From: AP-15 sp963724435
GTDB lineage: Bacteria; Pseudomonadota; Alphaproteobacteria; ATCC43930; CGMCC-115725
Direction of reading: 5' to 3'
NCBI GenBank assembly: GCA_963724435.1
Contig: CAVRUN010000001.1
Coordinates: 248,001 to 312,000 of the forward strand
Length of the DNA: 64,000 nt
Shown here: positions 43,370 to 52,584 of the stretch, piece after piece
How positions within the stretch are numbered: position 1 is the stretch's first letter
Layout of the letters: each line of letters begins with the position of its first letter
Translations under genes and position numbers: made by a program
Notes under the pieces: model-generated
Seen by the model: only the letters and a program-made list of their open reading frames with translations
Databases searched by the model: none
Told to the model about the DNA's origin: nothing

Positions 43370-45757
43370 CTAACCGCGCAATGTCCCGCCGGTGGCTTTT
43401 TCGACCTGGGTAACGAGCCGCTTTGAAAAGCCCTCGATCTCGGCATCGGTCAGGGTATGTTCGACCGGCTGCAGCCGCACCGTGATTGCGAGCGATTTTT
43501 TGCCCTCTGGCAGACCGGCCCCCTCATAGAGGTCGAACAGCCGGATCTCGGTGACGAGTTTGCGGTCGACCCCGCGTGCGGCGCGGAGCAGCGTTTCGGC
43601 CGGCAGGGCGCGATCGACGACAAAGGCGAAATCGCGCTCGATCGGCTGGAACACCGATAGTAGCAACGCCGGCTTGGCGCGGCCAGCGCGCGGCTCGGGC
43701 ACCGCATCGAGAAACACCTCGAAGCCCGCTATTGGCGGGCGTGCGTCGAGCGTTTCGATAACCGCCGGATGCAATTCGCCAAAAGCGCCCAACACGGTCG
43801 GACCGAGCCGCATAACGCCGCCGCGTCCCGGGTGAAACCAAGCCGGCGGCTCGGCGGCAATTTGGACGTTCTCGGCCGACGCACCCATCGCGGCGAGCGC
43901 CGCCAGCGCATCCGACTTGACCTGGTAGAGATCGACCGGACCCGACGGAACCCGCCAATGCTTTGGCCCGTTCTGACCGGCGCGTAATCCGGCGGCGGTC
44001 AGCACCTGACCCTCGGGTGTGTCATTGCGATAAAGCGGCCCCAACTCGAATAGTGCGACATCGGCGTAGCCGCGATCGGCGTTGCGCTTGGCGGCGGCGA
44101 TCAGTCCCGGCAGTAATGAGGGGCGCATCATGTCGAGGTCGGCGCTGATCGGATTGACGAGACGGAGGTGGGGTTGCCCGCCCCCGAACAACTCCGCCTC
44201 GCGCTCCGAGATGAACGAGAAACCGACGGCCTCGGTCAGTCCGCGCGACGCAAGCGCGCGGCGCACCAGTTCGGAGCGTCGCCGCACCGGCACCAGTGCC
44301 GGTCGTGGCAATGGCGCTTCGCGCGGCAGCGGAACGGCGGGGATCTGGTCATAGCCTTTGACCCGAAGCACTTCTTCGACGAAGTCGGCCTCGCCTTCGA
44401 TGTCGCCGCGCCAGGACGGCGGCTCGACCGCTAGATCGCCCGCCTCCAACGGTTCGACGGTGCAGCCAAGCGCGCGCAGGATCGCCGCACTTTCCTCTGC
44501 CGGTACATCAAGCCCGCCAAGGCTGGCTGGCCGTTCGGCGCGCAATACATAACGGCGCCGCCAGTCCGGAACCGCACCGGCGGTGACGATTTCGGACGCC
44601 TCGCCGCCACACAATTCGAGCATCAGCCGGGTCGCGATTTCGAGCCCGTCGCCGACAAAGGCCGGGTCGAGGCCGCGCTCGAAACGGTAGCGCGCATCGC
44701 TTGAGATGTTGAGGCGCCGGCCGGTCGCAGCGGTGCGGATCGGGTCGAACAACGCCGCCTCAATAAACACTTCGGTCGTCGCCTCGGTACAGCTGGTCGC
44801 TTCCCCGCCGATGACACCGCCGAGGCTTTGCACCCCGTTGCGGTCGGCGATGACGGTTACCTCCGGGTCGAGCGCATATTCCTGGCCATTGAGCGCGAGC
44901 AGGGTTTCGCCGTCGCGCGCCAGTCGCACGACCAGATCACCGGATAGCTTGCCGGCGTCGAACACATGCAACGGCCGGTTCAAATCGAATGTCAGAAAAT
45001 TGGTGATGTCGACCAAAGCCGAGATCGGGCGCAGCCCGATCGCCTCGAGACGGCGGCGCAGCCAGTCGGGGCTGGGTCCGTTGCACACGCCGCGCAGATG
45101 GCGGCCGAGAAACAGCGGGCAGGCCCTGCGATCCTCGATCTCAATACCGATCGGCGAGCGGAACCGGCCCGGCACCGGCGTGGTATCGAGCGGCTTAAGC
45201 CGGCCGAGACCGGAGGCTGCCAGATCGCGGGCGATGCCGCGCACGCCCAGGCAATCGGTGCGGTTTGGCGTGACTTTGATGTCGATCACGGCGTCGCCGA
45301 GGCCGAGCAGATCGGCGTATTTGGACCCGACGGGCGCGTCGGCTGCGACCTCGATAATCCCGTCGTGATCCTCTCCAAGCCCGAGCTCATAGGCCGAGCA
45401 CAGCATGCCACGCGAGGCGACGCCGCGGATCGTGCTCTCCCGCAACATCGCGCCGGTGCGCGGGATGATCGTTCCGGCCGGAGCAAAAACGCCCTTCATC
45501 CCGGTGTGTGCGTTGGGCGCGCCGCATACGACTTGAACGTGCTCTTTGCCGGTGTCGACGACGCAGACCTTCAACCGGTCGGCATTCGGATGGCGCTCGG
45601 CCGAGACGACAAAGGCGACCCTAAACGGTTCGAGTGCTGCGGCACGGTTTTCGACCGACTCGACATCGTGGCCGAGCATGACAAGCCGCTCAACGATCGC
45701 CGAGAGCGCTGCATCGGTGTCGAGATGGGTGCGAAGCCAATCGAGGGTGGTCTTCAT
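43370..45757 (-). CDS. pheT: Phenylalanyl-tRNA synthetase beta subunit
   Basis: 795 residues, the usual bacterial length. MKTTLDWLRTHLDTD start, tRNA-binding domain (~40-150), B3/B4 editing domain with CNGPSPDWLRRRLEAIGLRPISALVDITNFL, and B5 domain; C-terminal ferredoxin-fold anticodon-binding domain (ending KRLVTQVEKATGGTLRG). ATG 45757 overlaps the pheS stop by 4 bp (ATGA), so the frame extending to 45952 is not used. Confidence 0.96.
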   Translation of the reverse strand: MKTTLDWLRTHLDTDAALSAIVERLVMLGHDVESVENRAAALEPFRVAFVVSAERHPNADRLKVCVVDTGKEHVQVVCGAPNAHTGMKGVFAPAGTIIPRTGAMLRESTIRGVASRGMLCSAYELGLGEDHDGIIEVAADAPVGSKYADLLGLGDAVIDIKVTPNRTDCLGVRGIARDLAASGLGRLKPLDTTPVPGRFRSPIGIEIEDRRACPLFLGRHLRGVCNGPSPDWLRRRLEAIGLRPISALVDITNFLTFDLNRPLHVFDAGKLSGDLVVRLARDGETLLALNGQEYALDPEVTVIADRNGVQSLGGVIGGEATSCTEATTEVFIEAALFDPIRTAATGRRLNISSDARYRFERGLDPAFVGDGLEIATRLMLELCGGEASEIVTAGAVPDWRRRYVLRAERPASLGGLDVPAEESAAILRALGCTVEPLEAGDLAVEPPSWRGDIEGEADFVEEVLRVKGYDQIPAVPLPREAPLPRPALVPVRRRSELVRRALASRGLTEAVGFSFISEREAELFGGGQPHLRLVNPISADLDMMRPSLLPGLIAAAKRNADRGYADVALFELGPLYRNDTPEGQVLTAAGLRAGQNGPKHWRVPSGPVDLYQVKSDALAALAAMGASAENVQIAAEPPAWFHPGRGGVMRLGPTVLGAFGELHPAVIETLDARPPIAGFEVFLDAVPEPRAGRAKPALLLSVFQPIERDFAFVVDRALPAETLLRAARGVDRKLVTEIRLFDLYEGAGLPEGKKSLAITVRLQPVEHTLTDAEIEGFSKRLVTQVEKATGGTLRG

Positions 45758-46863
45758 GCCGCACCGACCCCGGTCAGCGGACCGCGCACCAGCGAGGGAA
45801 TGTCGAGCGGCAAAAAGCCGAAATGGCGCAACCAGCGCAGATCGGAATCGTAAAAAGTGCGCAGATCGGGAATGCCATATTTCAGCATCGCCACCCGCTC
45901 GATCCCCATGCCGAAGGCAAACCCTTGATATTGCGCGGGGTCGATGCCGCAATTCTGCAATACCTTAGGATGCACCATGCCGCTCCCGAGGATCTCGAGC
46001 CAATCGCCGCCGGGGCCGATTTCGAGCCGGCCGCCCTGACGGGAACAGCCGATATCGACCTCGGCTGAGGGCTCAGTGAACGGGAAATAGCTCGGCCGGA
46101 ACCGCACCGGGAGATCGTCGACACCAAAAAAGGCGCGGCAGAATTCGATCAGGCAGCCCTTCAGATGCCCCATATGGGTCGTACGGTCGATGACCAGACC
46201 CTCGACCTGGTGAAACATCGGCGAATGTGTCGCGTCGTGGTCGCAGCGGAAGGTGCGGCCGGGGACGATGATCCGGATCGGCGGCTGTTGCGCCAGCATT
46301 GTGCGGATCTGCACCGGCGAAGTGTGGGTGCGCAGCACCAGCCGCGAACCGTCGGCGCGCTCGGGCAAGTAAAAGGTGTCGTGTTCCTGGCGAGCCGGAT
46401 GTTCCGGCGGAATATTCAGCGCGGTAAAGTTGTAAAAATCTTCCTCGATGTGCGGCCCTTCGGCGACGACAAAGCCCATCTCGCCAAAAATCGCGATGAT
46501 CTCGTCAATCGTCTGGCTGATCGGGTGGATGCGGCCTTCAACCGCGAACGGCACCGGCAAGGTGACGTCGGCACGCTCGAGAGCGAGTCGTTGTTCAAGC
46601 GCCGCTCGGCCCAAGCGCGCGGTCGCCGCGGCAAGAGCGGCGGTGATCCGGTCCTTTGCCATGTTCAATTCGGCGCCGGCGCGGCGCCGCGCCTCAGGGT
46701 CGAGCGCGCCGAGCTCGCGCATAGCCAGGGTCAGGCTGCCGCGGCGTCCGAGCCACTTGACGCGGACCTCTTCCAGAGCCTGCGGCGAAGTCGCCGTCGC
46801 GATTTCGGCGGTCGCCGTTTCGATCATTTGGTCTACGTCGCCAATCCGGGCATCATCATCCAT
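45754..46863 (-). CDS. pheS: Phenylalanyl-tRNA synthetase alpha subunit
   Basis: 369 residues. N-terminal coiled coil (about 1-90), then class II core: motif 2 IIVPGRTFRCDHDATHSPMFHQVEGL, VRFRPSYFPFTEPSAEVDIG, motif 3 GFAFGMGIERVAMLKYGI. Charges tRNA-Phe with pheT as (alpha-beta)2. ATG 46863 (MDDDARIGDVDQM) is internal to a longer frame from 47043; the hairpin just upstream lies in between. Confidence 0.96.
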   Translation of the reverse strand: MDDDARIGDVDQMIETATAEIATATSPQALEEVRVKWLGRRGSLTLAMRELGALDPEARRRAGAELNMAKDRITAALAAATARLGRAALEQRLALERADVTLPVPFAVEGRIHPISQTIDEIIAIFGEMGFVVAEGPHIEEDFYNFTALNIPPEHPARQEHDTFYLPERADGSRLVLRTHTSPVQIRTMLAQQPPIRIIVPGRTFRCDHDATHSPMFHQVEGLVIDRTTHMGHLKGCLIEFCRAFFGVDDLPVRFRPSYFPFTEPSAEVDIGCSRQGGRLEIGPGGDWLEILGSGMVHPKVLQNCGIDPAQYQGFAFGMGIERVAMLKYGIPDLRTFYDSDLRWLRHFGFLPLDIPSLVRGPLTGVGAA

Positions 46864-46883
46864 TTCCGACTTCCCAGGCACGC

Positions 46884-46914
46884 AAATGAAAAGGGGCCGA
46901 ACAATGCGGCCCCT
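46884..46914 (-). terminator. Terminator or attenuator ahead of pheS
   Basis: Read on the minus strand: AGGGGCCG, 7-nt loop, CGGCCCCT followed by a short T tract (TTTT then CATTT). A strong 8-bp GC stem with U tract 21 bp before the pheS start. Could end rplT transcripts or, as in enteric pheST, act as an attenuator. No leader peptide rich in Phe codons is convincing. Confidence 0.6.
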
Positions 46915-47084
46915 CACGCCTAAACCAATTTCGATGGGGCCTAGCGGAAAGACCCGTCGGTAAATCGCCCCCAATGCGCGCACTTCCCGTATCGGCGCAC
47001 GCCGGCAACCCCGCGCGCGGTGGCTTCCGGCCTGCGCCGGCAAGGCGCGGTGGCTGCTCGGATCGGCTTTTCTATCACCGACAC

Positions 47085-47468
47085 TCAGGCTGCCTGCGCC
47101 GCCGGAGGCGCTGTCTCCAGCGCTGCTTGCACGGTCGAGACAATCGCGGCGAATGCCTCGGGCTCGCGGATCGCGATGTCGGACAACACTTTGCGGTCAA
47201 GATCGAGGCCGGCGAGCTTGACCCCGTGCATGAACTGCGAATAGGTCAATCCGTGCTCGCGCGCGCCTGCGTTGATCCGCTGGATCCAAAGAGCGCGGAA
47301 ATCGCGCTTTTTGTTACGGCGGTCGCGATAGGCGTAACGCAGCGCCTTCTCGACCTTCTCGATCGCGATACGGTAAGCTGTCGAACCGCGCCCGCGATAG
47401 CCTTTGGCGAGTTCGAGAACCTTCTTGTGACGGGCGTGGGTCGTCACCCCACGTTTGACGCGCGCCAT
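47085..47468 (-). CDS. rplT: 50S ribosomal protein L20
   Basis: 127 residues, standard L20: ARVKRGVTTHARHKKVLELAKGYRGRGSTAYRIAIEKVEKALRYAYRDRRNKKRDFRALWI, then the C-terminal domain to APPAAQAA. In E. coli its C-terminal domain represses its own operon. Only 3 bp after the rpmI stop. Confidence 0.98.
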   Translation of the reverse strand: MARVKRGVTTHARHKKVLELAKGYRGRGSTAYRIAIEKVEKALRYAYRDRRNKKRDFRALWIQRINAGAREHGLTYSQFMHGVKLAGLDLDRKVLSDIAIREPEAFAAIVSTVQAALETAPPAAQAA

Positions 47469-47471
47469 GGC

Positions 47472-47675
47472 TCAGCCCCGTAGATACGGCATGTAGGTCA
47501 GGACGAGCTTGCTGTCGCCCTTTTCCAATGTCGTCGTGCCGCGCCGCTTGCGCTTACCCTGCTTGTCCTTGTTGATCAGCAGGTGGCGCTTGTAGGCAAA
47601 ATTGTGCTTGATCTTGCCGGTGCCGGTGCGGCCAAACCGTTTCTTGGCGCCGCTCTTGGTTTTTAGCTTTGGCAT
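47472..47675 (-). CDS. rpmI: 50S ribosomal protein L35
   Basis: 67 residues, MPKLKTKSGAKKRFGRTGTGKIKHNFAYKRH. An ATG at 47696 would add MAGQDYG, but the L35 family begins MPKLKT, so 47675 is used. A short direct repeat of CCATAATCCTGG overlaps the region just upstream of the start. Confidence 0.96.
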   Translation of the reverse strand: MPKLKTKSGAKKRFGRTGTGKIKHNFAYKRHLLINKDKQGKRKRRGTTTLEKGDSKLVLTYMPYLRG

Positions 47676-47825
47676 TCCATAATCCTGGCCGGCCATAATC
47701 CTGGTCGGAGTTCAGCGGCACCGCCGGGCCGCGGTTCTCCGCCCGTTTTCGAGCCGCGCGTTATAGCGGCGCGCTTGCCATAACGCAAGCCGGCGCCGAG
47801 CGGAGACAGCCATGGCGGGGAGGCG

Positions 47826-48347
47826 TTATTTCGGCGACACGACCATCGTCATCTGCCTGCCTTCCATGCGCGGCATTTGTTCTACTTTGGCAAGTTCCTG
47901 CAAATTGTCACGCACCCGTACCAACACATCCATTCCGAGTTCTTGATGCGCCAGTTCGCGCCCGCGGAACCGCATCGTGACTTTGACTTTGTCACCCTCT
48001 TCGAGGAACTTAACCATGCTGCGCAATTTCACGTCATAGTCGTGATCGTCGATGCTGGGACGCAGCTTGATCTCCTTGACCTCGATAATCTTTTGCTTCT
48101 TGCGCGCTTCGTTTTTTTTCTTTTGTTCTTCGTACTTGAATTTGCCGAAGTCGAGGACTTTGCAAACCGGGGGATCGGCATTTGGCGCGATCTCGACCAG
48201 ATCAAGGCCGGCATCGGCAGCCACTGCGAGTGCCTCGTTACGCGTCACCACCCCCAGCATATTCCCTCGATCATCGATCAATCTGACGCGCGGAACGCCG
48301 ATTTCCTCATTGATACGGGGCCCCTCGCGGGTAGGCGGTACATTCAT
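47826..48347 (-). CDS. infC: Translation initiation factor IF-3
   Basis: 173 residues with IF3-N (about 10-80; INEEIGVPRVRLIDDRGNMLGVV) and IF3-C (about 90-170; KLRPSIDDHDYDVKLRSMVKFLEEGDKVKVTMRFRGRELAHQELG). Start ATG 48347 (MNVPPTREGPR). Many bacterial infC genes use AUU or AUC starts for autoregulation; here it is AUG. Follows thrS by ~70 bp and precedes rpmI by 150 bp. Confidence 0.96.
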   Translation of the reverse strand: MNVPPTREGPRINEEIGVPRVRLIDDRGNMLGVVTRNEALAVAADAGLDLVEIAPNADPPVCKVLDFGKFKYEEQKKKNEARKKQKIIEVKEIKLRPSIDDHDYDVKLRSMVKFLEEGDKVKVTMRFRGRELAHQELGMDVLVRVRDNLQELAKVEQMPRMEGRQMTMVVSPK

Positions 48348-48416
48348 TGATGGCCTGGGTATCTAAATTCTCCTCTCTTTGGTTTAGCTACGTCGCCCGA
48401 CTCTTGTAGTTCCCTG

Positions 48417-50381
48417 TTAGCCCCCAGAAGGGACTCGTGCCTCCTGCGACAATCTAGCAACCGCGTCGTCGAGCGCAAGGCCTTCCTGATCATTACCGCC
48501 GAGCCGTCGCATCGCGACCGACCGGTTCGCCGCCTCCCGGCGGCCGACGACCAGCATGACCGGTATCTTGGCTAAGCTGTGTTCGCGCACCTTATAGGCG
48601 ATTTTCTCGTTGGTGGTGTCGAGCACCGCCCGCAGCCCCGCGGCGCCACACAGGCGGGCGACCTCGGCGGCATATTCCGCGGCATCCGAAGTGATCGACG
48701 CGACAACGATCTGCACCGGGGCCAGCCACAGCGGAAAGCGTCCGGCGTAATGCTCGATCAGAATCCCGATAAAGCGCTCGACCGATCCCAGGATCGCGCG
48801 ATGCAACATGACCGGAATGTGACGCGCGCCATCTTCTCCGACATAGGTGGCGCCGAGCCGCTCCGGCATGTTGAAGTCGAGTTGCAGAGTGCCGCATTGC
48901 CAGTCACGGCCGAGCGCATCGCGCAGGTGAAATTCAAGCTTGGGGCCATAAAAAGCCCCTTCGCCCGGGCTTAGGGTATAGCTGAGCCCGGCAGTTTCAA
49001 CTGCCGCGAGCAGACTTTGCTCGGCGTGGTCCCAAGTTGCGTCGCTACCAGTGCGGACCGCCGGCCGGTCGGCGAATTTGATCGCGACGTCGTCAAACCC
49101 GAAATCGCGGTAAACCGACAGCAGGAGCCGGCAAAACGCGATCGACTCATCGGTGATCTGATCCTCGGTGCAGAAAATATGCGCGTCGTCTTGGGTGAAG
49201 GCACGCACTCGCATGATGCCGTGCAATGCGCCCGACGGCTCGTTGCGATGGCAGCTGCCGAACTCGGCCAGCCTCAGCGGCAATTCGCGGTAGCTGCGCA
49301 ACCGGTTGCGAAAGATCAGCACATGACCGGGGCAGTTCATCGGCTTGACCGCCAGGATGCGCTCATCCCGGCTTTCCGCGATAAACATGTTTTCGCGGAA
49401 GTTCTCCCAATGACCAGACGCTTCCCACAGACTGCGGTCGAGCAGCTGCGGGCCTTTGACCTCCTGATATCCCGCGGCTTCCAGCCGGCCGCGCATATAA
49501 TTCTCGATGATGCGAAACAGCGTCCAGCCCTTCGGGTGCCAAAAGACGCTGCCGACGGCTTCCTCGCCAAGATGGAACAGGTCGAGTTCGCGGCCGAGCC
49601 GGCGATGGTCGCGGCGCTCAGCCTCTTCGAGACGATAGAGATATTGATCGAGGTCTTTCTGGGTCGACCAGGCGGTGCCGTAGACGCGCTGCAGTTGCGC
49701 ATTCTTGGCATCGCCCCGCCAATAGGCGCCGGCCACATTCATCAGCTTAAAAGCCTGCCCGAGATGCCCGGTCGACGGCAGATGCGGGCCAACGCACAGA
49801 TCGACAAAATCGCCCTGGCGATAGAGGCTGATTTCCTCTTTGGCAGGGATCTCGGAGATGTATTCGGCCTTGTAGCGCTCGCCGATCCCGGCAAAGAACG
49901 CGATTGCGGCGTCGCGGTCCCAGACCTCGCGGCTTATCGGCTCGTCGCGACGAACAATGTCGTGCATGCGCGCTTCGATTTTTTCGAGATCGTCCGGGGT
50001 GAACGGCTCGGCGCGGGCGAAATCGTAATAAAACCCGGTCTCGGTCGCCGGGCCGAAAGTGACCTCGGTTTCGGGATAAAGCTCCTTGACTGCTTCGGCC
50101 ATGACATGCGCTGCGTCGTGGCGCAGGATCTCGATCCCCTCAGGCGTGTCGCGGGTGATGATCGCCACCGCCGCGTCGTGATCGATGCGGGTCGACAGAT
50201 CGCGCGGCCGTCCGTCGACGCGTACGGCAATTGCCGCTTTGGCGAGTCCTGGCCCGATCGCTGCAGCGATGTCGGCGCCGGTCACCGGCCCGGGAAATTC
50301 GCGGCGCGCGCCATTGGGCAGCGTCACGACAATGGGTCGGCCAACTGGAGAATTTATGATTTCAGCGATTGTCTCAGTCAT
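48417..50381 (-). CDS. thrS: Threonyl-tRNA synthetase
   Basis: 654 residues in the full bacterial order: TGS domain (~15-75), N2 editing domain (H/H/C motif in HDAAHVMAEAV and SLYRQGDFVDLCVGPHLPSTGHL), class II catalytic core (MNCPGHVLIFRNRLRSYRELPLRLAEFGSCHRNEPSGALHG, zinc ligands C/H/H) and anticodon-binding C-terminus. ATG 50381. The upstream leader holds two mutually exclusive hairpins. Confidence 0.97.
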   Translation of the reverse strand: MTETIAEIINSPVGRPIVVTLPNGARREFPGPVTGADIAAAIGPGLAKAAIAVRVDGRPRDLSTRIDHDAAVAIITRDTPEGIEILRHDAAHVMAEAVKELYPETEVTFGPATETGFYYDFARAEPFTPDDLEKIEARMHDIVRRDEPISREVWDRDAAIAFFAGIGERYKAEYISEIPAKEEISLYRQGDFVDLCVGPHLPSTGHLGQAFKLMNVAGAYWRGDAKNAQLQRVYGTAWSTQKDLDQYLYRLEEAERRDHRRLGRELDLFHLGEEAVGSVFWHPKGWTLFRIIENYMRGRLEAAGYQEVKGPQLLDRSLWEASGHWENFRENMFIAESRDERILAVKPMNCPGHVLIFRNRLRSYRELPLRLAEFGSCHRNEPSGALHGIMRVRAFTQDDAHIFCTEDQITDESIAFCRLLLSVYRDFGFDDVAIKFADRPAVRTGSDATWDHAEQSLLAAVETAGLSYTLSPGEGAFYGPKLEFHLRDALGRDWQCGTLQLDFNMPERLGATYVGEDGARHIPVMLHRAILGSVERFIGILIEHYAGRFPLWLAPVQIVVASITSDAAEYAAEVARLCGAAGLRAVLDTTNEKIAYKVREHSLAKIPVMLVVGRREAANRSVAMRRLGGNDQEGLALDDAVARLSQEARVPSGG

Positions 50382-50410
50382 CGTCCACGTGCTCCGTCAA
50401 TAGTGCCGTT

Positions 50411-50460
50411 GGACGGGGCTCAATATTCAGCAAAAAACCCCGTCCGTTTTCCGGCGGGGT
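50411..50460 (-). promoter_or_regulatory. thrS: Candidate transcription attenuator in the thrS leader
   Basis: On the minus strand the order is ACCCCGCCG, GAAAA, CGGACGGGG, TTTTTT, then 12 nt, then CCCCGTCC (50418-50411). GGACGGGG (50445-50438) can pair upstream with CCCCG-CC to make a terminator with six U, or downstream with CCCCGTCC over 8 perfect base pairs, which would break the terminator. 30 bp then lead to ATG 50381. The regulator is unknown; no leader peptide rich in threonine codons and no T-box is apparent. Confidence 0.55.
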
Positions 50461-50680
50461 CTGTCAGGTTCGAGTCTAAGCACTGGATCAGCGTACACGA
50501 CCTCCCGACACCCCGCCGCGGGGTGTAGTGGTAGTCGTCGCGAAGATCCGGCAGCGCATGCTCACCCCCGCAATATCGCGAACCGACCGTATCTCGTCAA
50601 GGCGTCAGCCTGGGCGGCACGTGCCTGCCTGGTTGGGATTTGAGGCAGCGCGGTGCCACGCCAGCCGGCAAGGCTACCTT

Positions 50681-50732
50681 CTTCCTTCGCAGCGGACGGC
50701 CGCGACCTTCCTTCGCAGCGGACGGCCGCGAC
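50681..50732. repeat. Perfect tandem duplication of a 26-bp unit
   Basis: Positions 50681-50706 and 50707-50732 carry the same 26 bp, beginning CTTCCTTCGCAGCGG and ending GGCCGCGAC. The interval 50529-50872 around it holds no supported gene; a strong hairpin ACACCCC/GGGGTGT lies at 50508-50526. Confidence 0.8.
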
Positions 50733-50872
50733 CCTTCTCGGTAGTCCCGCCCCCGATTGTCGCTTCGCGCGGCAAGCGAGTTCTCGCCGGCACATGAGTT
50801 GCGTCCAGTCGCCAAAGAAGGTTTTCCTCCACGAGGGCAAGTGATCGCCAGAAACCGTTTGGCGCATAGGAG

Positions 50873-50889
50873 ATGCGAATTATTCGCAT
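50873..50889. promoter_or_regulatory. Palindromic operator upstream of the porin
   Basis: ATGCGAAT-T-ATTCGCAT, a perfect 8-1-8 inverted repeat. The same site occurs at 52546-52562. Sequences of TGCGAAT...ATTCGCA type are seen at Fur-family sites in alphaproteobacteria, so Fur (or Irr/Mur) is the leading candidate. Centre is ~80 bp before the porin start. Confidence 0.65.
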
Positions 50890-50959
50890 TAGCCTTAAGA
50901 GATGAGAATGCGTTGCACTATCAAGAGAGCCCACGCCAAAGCGAAAGAGCCAGGCGCCC

Positions 50960-52477
50960 GTGCAAGCATCTTCTACCGCTTCGATGGCACAAACTGCGAG
51001 CTACATTGCCAAATGTATCACCCGTGGCGCGGTCGTCTGCATTCCGGCTTGGTTGTGGGCAGCAGCCGCCGAGGCGGCGCCGCCTCCGTTGCTGATCCCG
51101 GGAGCGGAAAACTTTCTGCCGGTGCAAGGCGCTCCTCCGCCCGGGCCGTTCAGTTTCCTGACCGGCATCTCGCGCAGCGGTTATTTGCTCGGCGATGTTT
51201 GGGGCTTGCGCAGCCTGCTCGCCCAATACGGCATTTCGTTGGCGCTGTCGGAGACCAGCGAAGTGCTCGGCAATCTAACCGGCGGGGTGCGTCAGGGCTT
51301 CGAATATGACGGGCTCACGCAGATGGCGGTGCAGCTCGACACGCAACAAGCCTTTGGCTGGTATGGCGGTACAGCCAGGGCGAGCGCCCTACAAATTCAT
51401 GGCCGCAATCTCAGCGCCAATAATTTATCGACGTTGCAGACCGCGAGCGGGATCGAGGCCGACTCCGGCGCCCGATTATGGGAATTATGGTACCAGCAGA
51501 AATTTCTTGAAGAGGACCGCGCCGACGTGAAGATCGGCCAACAGAGCCTCGACCAGGAATTTATTGTCAGCCAGAACGCGCTGGTCTTTGTCAACACGAT
51601 GTTCGGCTGGCCGCTGCTGCCGTCGGAAGACCTGCCCGGCGGCGGTCCCGCCTATCCGCTGTCGACTTTGGGGGTGCGGCTGCGCGCCCGGCCCAACAAC
51701 TCTTTGACCCTGCTGGCTGGCGTCTTCAACGGCAGCCCGGTCTTGACCAATCCCAGCACGCTCGATCCGCAACAGCAAAACGCCTCAGGCACCAGTTTTT
51801 CGGTCCGCAATGGCCAGTTGCTGATCGGCGAATTACAATACGCCTATCCGGCTCTCGGCTCGATGGTCCATTCCGGCGCGTCGAATTCCCTGTCGGGGAC
51901 CTATAAGGTCGGGTTCTGGTACAACACTGAAAGCTTTGACGACCTGCAATTCGATAACACCGGTTTGTCGCTGGCCAATCCATCGAGCACTGGGATTCCT
52001 GCGACGCATAGGGGCAACTACAGCATCTATAGCGTCATTGACCAGATGATTTGGCGCTCGACCGAACTCGAGGAGGCCGACAGGACCGCGAGCGTCTTTC
52101 TCCGTGCCATGGGGACGCCGCTGGGCGACCGCAACCTGATCGCGTTCAGCATGAACGCCGGGGTCGTCGTTCACGAGCCGATCGAGCATCGCGACGACGA
52201 CGTTTTGGGCGTGGCGATTGAATATGGTCGCGTCAGCGGCGCCGAGGCCGCCTTCAACCAAGCGACAGCCTATTACACTGGAACATTTACTCCGGTGCGC
52301 AACGGCGAGACCGTGATCGAGCTCACCTATCAATATCAGCTGACGCCGGCGGTGATCCTGCAACCGGATTTCCAGTATGTGTTCAACCCGGGCGCCGGGC
52401 TCGCCAACCCAAATTCGCCGAACCAGCAGATCAAGGATGAGGCGGTAATCGGGCTGCGGGTCAACCTAACATTTTGA
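50960..52477 (+). CDS. OprB-family porin
   Basis: 505 residues with a signal peptide (hydrophobic GAVVCIPAWLWAAAAEA, cleavage before APPP) and the OprB beta-barrel pattern: YGISLALSETSEVLGN, GLTQMAVQLDTQQAFGW, KIGQQSLDQEF and a C-terminal Phe (VNLTF), as expected for BAM recognition. The frame opens at GTG 50960; ATG 50984 (MAQTASYIAK) is a possible alternative. Proteins of this family pass small sugars in Pseudomonas; the operator and downstream genes suggest a different, metal-related cargo here. Confidence 0.82.
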   Translation: MQASSTASMAQTASYIAKCITRGAVVCIPAWLWAAAAEAAPPPLLIPGAENFLPVQGAPPPGPFSFLTGISRSGYLLGDVWGLRSLLAQYGISLALSETSEVLGNLTGGVRQGFEYDGLTQMAVQLDTQQAFGWYGGTARASALQIHGRNLSANNLSTLQTASGIEADSGARLWELWYQQKFLEEDRADVKIGQQSLDQEFIVSQNALVFVNTMFGWPLLPSEDLPGGGPAYPLSTLGVRLRARPNNSLTLLAGVFNGSPVLTNPSTLDPQQQNASGTSFSVRNGQLLIGELQYAYPALGSMVHSGASNSLSGTYKVGFWYNTESFDDLQFDNTGLSLANPSSTGIPATHRGNYSIYSVIDQMIWRSTELEEADRTASVFLRAMGTPLGDRNLIAFSMNAGVVVHEPIEHRDDDVLGVAIEYGRVSGAEAAFNQATAYYTGTFTPVRNGETVIELTYQYQLTPAVILQPDFQYVFNPGAGLANPNSPNQQIKDEAVIGLRVNLTF

Positions 52478-52516
52478 TCGGCGGGGCTGTCATGCGCGGA
52501 GAGCCTTGCGGGTTTC

Positions 52517-52563
52517 TTGACACAAATCCAACGATGAGGGTAGGAATGCGAATTATTCGCATT
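52517..52563 (+). promoter_or_regulatory. Promoter with overlapping palindromic operator
   Basis: TTGACA (52517-52522), 18 nt, TAGGAA (52541-52546) form a promoter; AATGCGAATTATTCGCATT (52545-52563), a perfect 9-1-9 palindrome identical in core to the one at 50873-50889, overlaps its -10. A repressor binding here would block the promoter of the propeller-peroxidase pair. Confidence 0.65.
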
Positions 52564-52584
52564 TAGAGCTTCGGAGGAAATTCC

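Noticed and set aside
50440..50490. tRNA-like GGTTCGAGTC near 50467
   Set aside because: No matching T-stem, anticodon arm or acceptor stem could be drawn on either strand.
49017..50528. 503-codon plus-strand frame opposite thrS
   Set aside because: Antisense of thrS; composition typical of shadow frames.
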